Both the position numbers and the translations under genes were made by a program. From Siphonodentalium dalli (taxonomy: Eukaryota; Mollusca; Scaphopoda; Gadilida; Siphonodentaliidae), in NCBI GenBank assembly GCA_032622095.1, contig CP136065.1, positions 151,719,577-151,783,576 of the forward strand: a stretch of DNA of 64,000 nucleotides. Direction: 5' to 3'. The notes below the pieces were generated by a model. The model was not told where the DNA came from, did not search any database, and was given only the letters and a program-made list of their open reading frames with translations. Shown here one piece after another: positions 59,301 to 64,000 of the stretch. Position 1 is the first letter of the stretch. Each line of letters begins with the position of its first letter.

Positions 59301-61957
59301 ATATATAGTCTACTTATAGCAACCACCAGCATGCTGCAGGTGCGCGTGGTTGTTACACCTTAGGTGCAGGTAAATGACATCATATATATTTTTTGTATAT
59401 CTACAGTGATTTTTCAAAGATCGCAGGTATGGAATTTGGAGAAATTGTCAACGGACTTCCGGTTAGCAACAGTGTGGAGATTGCCAAAGCGTGGAATCGG
59501 GAATGGACCATCGGGATGAAAATGAAATTACCTACTTCTCAACTTAAGAAAAATTCCTATTAGTTTCTTTTAGACCAATTTCGTAGGATAACTTAATGAA
59601 AACCAGCGAAGAAGTCATGACACGTTTCTGATGTCATTTTGGATTTGCGGACCAGAATCCAGATAAGATTGAACAATCCACGACAAGTCTTGTCATGTGT
59701 TACTGCATGATGTTACATAAATTATTCTCAGCGTTATGTCGCCGATAAAAGGAATTTCAGGCACAACATGTGTGGTTGCTCCACTACATGTCACGTACGA
59801 TTCATATTATATATCCTGAACATCTCTCCAAATGAATAATAGTCCTTCCAGTGTATACTTTGATAACTGATGTGAGATTCCATTTAGTAAAGAAAGTGTT
59901 AATATAATCATGAAGATTATGAAAAAGGCCTTTAAATGTTTGTTTTAACTTTTTCAAAGGCAGGTCTTTGTGCATTAGATGAGCCATTCAGATTTTCACT
60001 TATTAGAGATGATCCTGAGAAGCTGTGTGAATTGCTCGAGAAACAGAAGCCTCTCTGGGTACCTGGTATGTTTTATTGCATATATATTTAAAGTGCCATA
60101 TAACATTCAAACCGTATTAGGTTAAACTTTATAATATCTTGCTATTTCAACATTTCGGAGATCAAAATAGGTCTGGTACCACTATCTACAACAACAACAA
60201 CATTTCTAGGAAACTCGTTTTGAAGGTTCCTTAGCACTGCTGTTCCTAAACAAACGCATGAGAAACATCTGGTGTTACACATATTTCACATAAATTATTG
60301 TTTTAAAAGATAAATGTTCAAATAAAAATGTAACAATGTTCTAAAAATAGCCACATAATCTGTCCTAATTCATAGAGAATAATTCGTAGAAAATTTCATT
60401 TACTAGTGACAGAAGCTCCAGTTGACTGGTTTACTGACGAATAATTATTATTTTACATCCAAGGAATCTATACGAAAAGTTCAGGAAGAGATACACCATC
60501 ATTCTGCATGGCCTCGTCTGTTATGGGCAGAGCTGTTAAGTTTCGCGGATTGTCCGTGAGACTCCCGGGTAGTCATGGCAATTCCGCAAATACGGATAAC
60601 CCCCAATTTCTCACGAATTCAGCTAAACCCAGCATTCAAAATCCAAATAAACGATGTTATTTTATTTTTCAAGTTTTCCTGCTTATGCGGGAAGGGATTT
60701 CCTTATTTCCGGTACCATAAATACCCACACATTAACATTCACAGAATATATACCGTCGGTAGCTTTTGATGTTCCCTCCGTTCGAAGACTGATCAGTGGT
60801 GGCCTGTGACAGATATTAATTTATTTTCACACTCTGGTGAAGCCACACGTATAAGGGTGTTGTTATAGTATACAATGCGTATAATCACAAGTGTGCAGCT
60901 ATATTGTAAGGCCCCTTGATGAACATTTCTAAGTAACAGATTAGTGGTATGCATTGCGAACGTAATGTGTCAATTTCATTTGCGGGTAAAACGGGTCAGT
61001 TTCGGTTTCACACATACATGTCCAGTGGTAACCTGTGTAACTCAGGTTCGTATTTACTTATTTAAAAAAGTTTCTTCTTAAAATTTGTTAATAAATGATG
61101 GAATGTGTCCATTTCTTTTGGGGGTTAAACCGTAAGATGAGTCCATTTTGTAGTTTATTCTGATGTTGTACTTTTGGCTTCACGCATATCCGGCTGTATC
61201 TGGTAGAATTCTGAGTAGCTTTACTTAGTTTATACGAAGTGTCTGTTTCTTTCTCTTCAATAAATGGTGGTGGTCTCTCGATTATCACAAGTGGAATTTG
61301 TCTTTTGAACCGAAAATTAGGTGGTAATGTTTAACAAGTGATCGCCCATTGCAGGTGATATATAGAATAAACCAGTCGGTGAACAGGAAATGCGGTCGCA
61401 AGTTGGCGGTGGCCCCTCCCGCAAAATTTTCCCGGATTGCTATTTTAAAACTTAAAAAACATGTCTGGTTATGGAAAACCTACACTCAGATTTAAGTTCC
61501 CAGGTGGTGATGTGCACCTCAATTATGCACTTTGTCATCTGTCAAAAAGAAAAAGAAACTTTCTAAGAAGTTTCTAAAGAAACTAAAAAACTTGTTAATT
61601 TGATAATAAAGATACTAGTACTTTCCAGAGGAGATGAGTAAGCAGAATGAGGTCCACAGAGGGTAAATTTAGTGGTGCTATCCTGCTGTATGGGGTAGCA
61701 TCACTATATTCACACTCTGGGACCTCATTCTGCAAATGTCCGGCACCATATTTTGAGGCCTGTTGAACATTCCTATAAATAATTTAGTGGATCAAGTAAC
61801 AATTGAATAGTTCAGTGTCCATCCATCTTTACAGGTGAAGGTCATGGTTACCATGCAATCACATTTGCTCTGTACCTGGACCAGATAGTCAGGAAAGTCG
61901 ATCCTCAAAGGAGGAACTTATCACAGTATTTCAAGGATGAGATTGCGGAACCATTTG
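47185..61957 (+). CDS. Serine beta-lactamase-like protein (class C / PBP fold), partial, 5 exons
   Basis: Split gene; coding exons 47,185-47,318, 50,585-50,776, 55,064-55,163, 59,960-60,065 and 61,835-61,957. All introns are GT-AG and the frame is kept, giving 218 residues before the last visible donor. The N-terminus MGSQQSS fits an N-myristoylation signal (G2, S6). KGELAVNLWGGYADKKA (63-79) and FSTTK (92-96) are hallmarks of eukaryotic beta-lactamase-domain proteins; S93 and K96 are the SxxK nucleophile and base. LMSHQ|AGL crosses exons 3 and 4. HGYHA (181-185) stands where the class C Y-x-N motif should be, keeping the Tyr but with Ala for Asn. The family usually has about 400 residues, so the C-terminal half, including the third motif, lies beyond 64,000. 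Relatives are annotated as beta-lactamase domain-containing proteins; animal substrates are mostly unknown, so hydrolase or esterase activity is inference. Confidence 0.85.
47935..48012. repeat. Perfect hairpin, 29-bp arms, in intron 1
   Basis: AAATAACTCTTGTTTCGATT...GTTATG (47,935-47,963) is exactly inverted at 47,984-48,012, with a 20-base loop. Probably a minimal foldback insertion. Confidence 0.85.
48060..48905 (-). mobile_element. Reversed copy of the minisatellite-bearing family, in intron 1
   Basis: On the - strand it begins at about 48,900 with AATGAAAGTGTCAATGACAC and TGTAGCTCAACTTGG. Minisatellite units (GCCATCTTG.ATTT, TTTGCATGACTAAATCCTTT) recur at about 48,200, 48,370, 48,530 and 48,690. 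The terminal hairpin end is missing. Confidence 0.7.
49320..50324. mobile_element. Non-autonomous piggyBac-like element, 1,005 bp, TTAA TSD, in intron 1
   Basis: CCCTTTGAACCC (49,320) and GGGTTCAAAGGG (ending 50,324) are perfect 12-bp TIRs. TTAA lies directly outside each (49,316-49,319 and 50,325-50,328). Ends starting CCC with TTAA duplication are typical of piggyBac. CTATATTTCGGTGCA and CGATATTTCGGTGCA repeat near the left end. No transposase. Confidence 0.85.
50585..50776 (+). CDS. Beta-lactamase-like gene, exon 2 (SxxK exon)
   Basis: The acceptor TTATTTGCAG precedes 50,585 and the donor AG|GTAAAT follows 50,776. It encodes LETGGSFSAYYKGELAVNLW and the FSTTK active-site motif, ending IAHMVDR across the splice. 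Confidence 0.9.
50891..52186. mobile_element. 1.3 kb TIR element in intron 2
   Basis: TACTCTCTCCTGCC (50,891) is answered by GGCAGGGGAGAGTA (ending 52,186) with one mismatch. Subterminal AATAATCGTGATGGC/GCCATCACTATTATT motifs repeat at both ends (two left, four right). The palindrome AACGTGACGTCACGTT lies at about 50,910. Target duplication not clear; superfamily unassigned. Confidence 0.65.
52357..52742. repeat. 193-bp tandem duplication in intron 2
   Basis: 52,357-52,549 and 52,550-52,742 are almost identical, differing at a few positions (e.g. TGACTGC versus TGACTAC). High identity implies a recent event. The frames on both strands that span it are repeat products. Confidence 0.9.
53601..54640. 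repeat. Repeat element with GTCCCCC hairpin and ~165-bp tandem units, in intron 2
   Basis: It starts with GTCCCCC...GGGGGAC (53,601-53,627), then a GGGACGGTTGGCGGGCAGGC tract. Four units follow, containing GTTA.CGC.ATAACTC, AATATTTGGTATAT.AG, ATCTCG.ACGAGTTCGAAAAC and GAGTTATGGGTCTT at about 53,890, 54,055, 54,215 and 54,375. Periods between GGTATAT landmarks are about 161, 169 and 165 bp. Confidence 0.75.
54880..55062. other. Very AT-rich end of intron 2
   Basis: Runs of TTTTATTAATATTAATATAA and related text precede the exon 3 acceptor. Nothing else seen. Confidence 0.5.
55064..55163 (+). CDS. Beta-lactamase-like gene, exon 3
   Basis: The acceptor ATATATTTTAG precedes it. It encodes DLLNYNEKVAKYWPNFAQNG and ends DITLEQLMSHQ at a phase-0 donor (CAG|GTTGGT). 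Reading through the donor would give VGL, a chance resemblance to the real AGL that starts exon 4. Confidence 0.85.
55247..55652. mobile_element. Palindromic MITE, GTGAATTTAGTGATGCTA family, copy 2
   Basis: The outer ends ACAAGCCTGAGCTTAGTGTG (about 55,245) and CACACTAAACTCAGGCTTGT (about 55,653) are inverted. GAGGTCCCCAGAGGGTGAAT is answered by ATTCACCCTCTGGGGACCTC. This is the most complete of the four copies and suggests the family's true length is ~0.4 kb. In intron 3. Confidence 0.75.
56055..56745. mobile_element. Palindromic repeat, TACTCATT/AATGAGTA family, in intron 3
   Basis: ACTAAATACTCATTGATAAG (about 56,070) and GTTCAGATAATAATCATTAT are answered by ATAAATGAGTATTTAGTA-like text at about 56,715 and TGTTCAGATAATAAGTTAA at about 56,670. 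Related fragments lie at 46,780-46,975, 59,150-59,300 and 59,805-59,905. Confidence 0.6.
56886..56954. repeat. Hairpin, ~29-bp arms, in intron 3
   Basis: GCCAGTGCATTCTCTTATAT and ATGTGAG are inverted at CTCACATATACAAGAGAATG and CACTGGC. Related text (GTGCAGCATTAAAGAT, GCCAGTGCATTCTCTT) occurs at 52,765-52,800 and, reversed, near 62,480. Confidence 0.75.
57200..57730. repeat. ~170-bp tandem repeat, about 3 copies, in intron 3
   Basis: AGGTCAAGTTCGAATTCTGG, TTTTCACCAGAGTTATG.CCC and GACCGATAACTCCAGTTTGG recur at about 57,210, 57,385 and 57,560, with a partial fourth at about 57,700. General texture (GTTCGAA...GAGTTATG) resembles the 53.9-54.5 kb array, but the units are distinct. Confidence 0.75.
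57900..58879. mobile_element. Non-autonomous hAT-like element, second copy, 980 bp, 8-bp TSD
   Basis: TAGTGTTGAAACGATTA at 57,900 and its inverse ending 58,879, with CTTGTGGA on both sides (57,892-57,899 and 58,880-58,887). It is the reverse-orientation relative of 44,244-45,182 and lies in intron 3, so its insertion postdates the gene structure. Confidence 0.9.
59407..59563 (+). other. Exon-like open frame of unknown origin in intron 3
   Basis: After a good acceptor (TTTTTTGTATATCTACAG) a 51-residue frame runs DFSKIAGMEFGEIVNGLPVS ... NREWTIGMKMKLPTSQLKKN to TAG at 59,561. It does not fit between exon 3 and exon 4, which join cleanly without it. It could be an alternative last exon of the beta-lactamase-like gene, an exon of a captured or degenerate gene, or chance. 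I do not recognise the protein. Confidence 0.3.
59960..60065 (+). CDS. Beta-lactamase-like gene, exon 4
   Basis: The acceptor TTTTTCAAAG precedes it. It encodes AGLCALDEPF ... KLCELLEKQKPLWVP plus one base of a split Gly; the donor is G|GTATGT. LxxQKPLWxPG is the family's usual text before the HGYHA motif. Confidence 0.85.
60070..61460. other. Intron 4 sequence, nothing recognised
   Basis: AT-rich; no element ends or coding signal identified. Confidence 0.4.
61465..61760. mobile_element. Palindromic MITE, GTGAATTTAGTGATGCTA family, copy 3
   Basis: Degenerate copy in intron 4: AAATTTAGTGGTGCTATCC (about 61,665) is answered by GGTAGCATCACTATATTCA, with GGACCTCATTCTGCAAATGT after it. The left end is poorly preserved. 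Confidence 0.6.
61835..61957 (+). CDS. Beta-lactamase-like gene, exon 5 (last visible)
   Basis: The acceptor CATCTTTACAG precedes it. It encodes GEGHGYHAITFALYLDQIVR ... LSQYFKDEIAEPF and one base of the next codon; the donor is G|GTTAGT. The next family block, expected to begin with a GLP-type motif, was not found before 64,000. Confidence 0.85.
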
Positions 61958-62104
61958 GTTAGTATTTACAATCCACACAAAATATCAGATCAAAATGCAT
62001 AGAACTTCATAGATTGTAAGAAAATCAAAATCCATTTTCATGATTTGTGGAGTGATTGATTGCAAATGTTGGTAAAAAAACTACCAAGATTATCAGTCCA
62101 ATTA

Positions 62105-62425
62105 TGGTATTCAGGCCTCATATGGTCGTTTGCAGAATGAGGTCCTGAAAAGGGTGAATTTAGTGATGCTACCCCACACAGTGGGCTAACGTCACCAAAA
62201 TATTCCTCTGGGGGACCTCATTCTGCATGGCCTCATCTGCTATGGGAGACCTAGACATATTTAAATTTCCCAGATGGTGTTGTTGCATTGTGTTGTCTGC
62301 CAGTTTGGGGATATAGAGAACAAAACTAGAAATGAAAAAGAATAATTCTAAAGAAAAAAAACTTGTTAATTTGACAATAAAGATACTTCCAAATAAGATG
62401 AGGCCTAAACAGAATGAGGTCCACA
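62105..62425. mobile_element. Palindromic MITE, GTGAATTTAGTGATGCTA family, copy 4
   Basis: GTGAATTTAGTGATGCTACC (about 62,155) is answered by GGGCTAACGTCACCAAAATATTC. The usual CAGTTTGGGGATATAGAGAA and GACAATAAAGATACTTCC text follows. It lies after exon 5. Confidence 0.65.
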
Positions 62426-62760
62426 GAAGGTGAATTTAGTTATGCTAGTCCACTGCGGTGTATGGGAGACTTGCATATAAGAGAATGAACTGTCAATGGA
62501 TCTTTAATGCTGCTCCCGTCATGAAAGTTTTCTGTATATTTTTCACAAACTTTCATTCTGAATTCTTGGTATTCATGTTGTCCACATGATTCCTGCCCAT
62601 GGTTATTCAACTCAATTTGAAGATATTGAGTGTAATCATTAAGATGGCGCAGAGTTGGGTTATTTCCATATTAATGCATGGTCGTAGCAAATTTGTCAGA
62701 AATTTTATCTTCCCGAATTGAAGTTACATCATCAAACTTATGGATTTATTGAAAAATAAC

Positions 62761-63160
62761 ATTTTCAATAGAAAATACATATTCCCTATAAGATACTTAC
62801 ACACTGAACTCACAGGTATATTCATCTTTATTCACAAGAAAGGATTCTATGAGATCCGTTTAAAATTTATTATTTTGGTACGAAATAGCTTAAGTACCTT
62901 TTTGAATCATTATTTATATGACGTAGCAGGTCAAGGTCATTTGTTCACTTGTTATGTATATAAGCAAGTGTGGACACAGTCAAGATCTCTTTTTCATCCT
63001 CTTACAAGACTCGAGGGGTGTGACCGAGCAGCGGGAAGGGAAAATCCCAATTTGGGAGGGACCTGTGAGTTCAGTGTGTAAGTATCTTATAGGGAATATG
63101 TATTTTCTATTGAAAATGTTATATTCCCTTCAAAGATACGTTACACACTGAACTACATGG
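62761..63160. repeat. Inverted plus direct repeat, three related ~45-57 bp blocks
   Basis: ATTTTCAATAGAAAATACAT at about 62,761 through ACACACTGAACTCACAG (62,817) is inverted at 63,063-63,119. A third, looser copy in the first orientation follows at once (TATATTCCCTTCAAAGATAC...ACACTGAACTACA, 63,120-63,156). A ~245-bp spacer separates the first pair. Confidence 0.75.
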
Positions 63161-64000
63161 TAGAATCAACTCATAGGAGGAGGCTGCGAGGAATGAGAAA
63201 CTATTGTATTGTAGTTAAGAGTAATTAATTTGAACCTGCTGAGTAGCAACAAATGGATCCAAAAGGTACCGATTTGCAAATTTTATTGATGGTACAAGGT
63301 AGAGTGGAGAAAGTGGAAGAATGAGCCCATTGGCTGAATCTCTGCACCTCCCCCCCCTTTTGGTTCTGAAGTCAGACAAACCTGTAATTGTGAAATCTCC
63401 CCAAGGTCATATGCAGCTACATGCATGTGCCACCTCCTCCCTGGAGTAAGCTGGTCATATGCAGAAAGCATAGACCACCCTGCTCCATGGTATGGGACTG
63501 AACGAACCAAGATATCCCAACGTTTCGACACCAGAGGAAGGAAATCTATTGTTACCTGAATGGTCAATATGGATGCAAAACGAGGAAGTGGCAACTGTAA
63601 ATACGATTAGAAACATACCACCAAGTCATGTATGGTGAAGAAAACCCAGAATTAAATAGCCACCGCATCAAGATTGTAAGGTTTGCGACCTACTGGCAGT
63701 AACGGTGTCTAACTCGACCAACTGATAAAGGCGCAAAAGAAGTATTTTCGGACTGACCATCAAAATGACAGTATGTTACTTCAGTGAATTAATACACCGG
63801 ACAGAGGCCATATTCCGTCCGACAATGCCCATGATTGGTAGTTACTTTAAGTCTGGACACTGGTAACAAAAACCCCAGGTAACGAAGTCCATGAAGAGCG
63901 TTATAGGACTTGGAAATTCCCAAAATGTTTTCTGGTATCGAAACAATCGAGAAGAAAAAGTTCGGAGAGTCCTGAGTTGTAACTACCTCCACAGCCTGTC
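63160..64000. other. Right edge; unassigned
   Basis: Two frames on the - strand (63,594-63,283 and 63,992-63,789) have somewhat protein-like composition (e.g. VPYHGAGWSML, LHGLRYLGFLLPVSR) but I recognise no domain. They may belong to a mobile element continuing past the window. The next exon of the beta-lactamase-like gene was not found here. Confidence 0.3.

Noticed and set aside
63283-63992. Possible DIRS or other polymerase fragment at the right edge (- strand)
   Set aside because: No YLDD, FADD, RNase H or recombinase motif could be read in any frame; left unassigned.

Overview
The window is nuclear DNA from an animal, probably a marine invertebrate. The evidence is one split gene with GT-AG introns of 3-5 kb, AT-rich intergenic DNA, and a dense mix of eukaryotic transposons (hAT-like, piggyBac-like, DIRS-like, LINE, MITEs, minisatellites). 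I see no operons, bacterial promoters or ribosome sites. The sequence alone does not fix the phylum; a mollusc, brachiopod, hemichordate, echinoderm or cephalochordate would all fit. Nearly every short open frame outside the features below is a chance frame inside a repeat.

The only host gene I can support is on the + strand. Five exons between about 47,146 and 61,957 encode the first 218 residues of a serine beta-lactamase-like protein (class C / penicillin-binding-protein fold), and the gene runs past the right edge. The introns hold a piggyBac-like element, a hAT-like element, a reversed minisatellite element and several palindromic MITEs.

Layout: 0-4.1 kb, a ~160-bp minisatellite array inside a repeat element, itself between ~0.5 kb inverted repeats. 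4.2-7.1 kb, minisatellite-family fragments around a 1.4 kb TIR element. 7.1-9.4 kb, a decayed DIRS-like retrotransposon (- strand) split by a hAT-like insertion with a perfect 8-bp target duplication. 9.6-14.1 kb and 29.6-34.6 kb, two copies of a 4.5-5.0 kb near-palindromic element flanked by TA. 16-19.3 kb, more minisatellite-family elements. 19.5-24.6 kb, a nested block: MULE-like MITEs, a foldback 22-bp minisatellite, a broken LINE reverse transcriptase and nested TIR elements. 24.6-29 kb, a candidate large element with a deletion derivative at 39.7-40.5 kb. 34.6-38.5 kb, nothing recognisable. 38.5-43 kb, G-rich repeats and a GC-rich TIR element. 43.6-46.3 kb, a tRNA-like SINE, a hAT-like element and a palindrome. 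47-64 kb, the beta-lactamase-like gene.

The most unusual structures are the two long near-palindromes, whose arms are almost identical at the ends and diverge towards the centre, and the head-to-head 22-bp minisatellite foldback at 20.2-20.96 kb. No cellular pathway or multi-gene system is visible.
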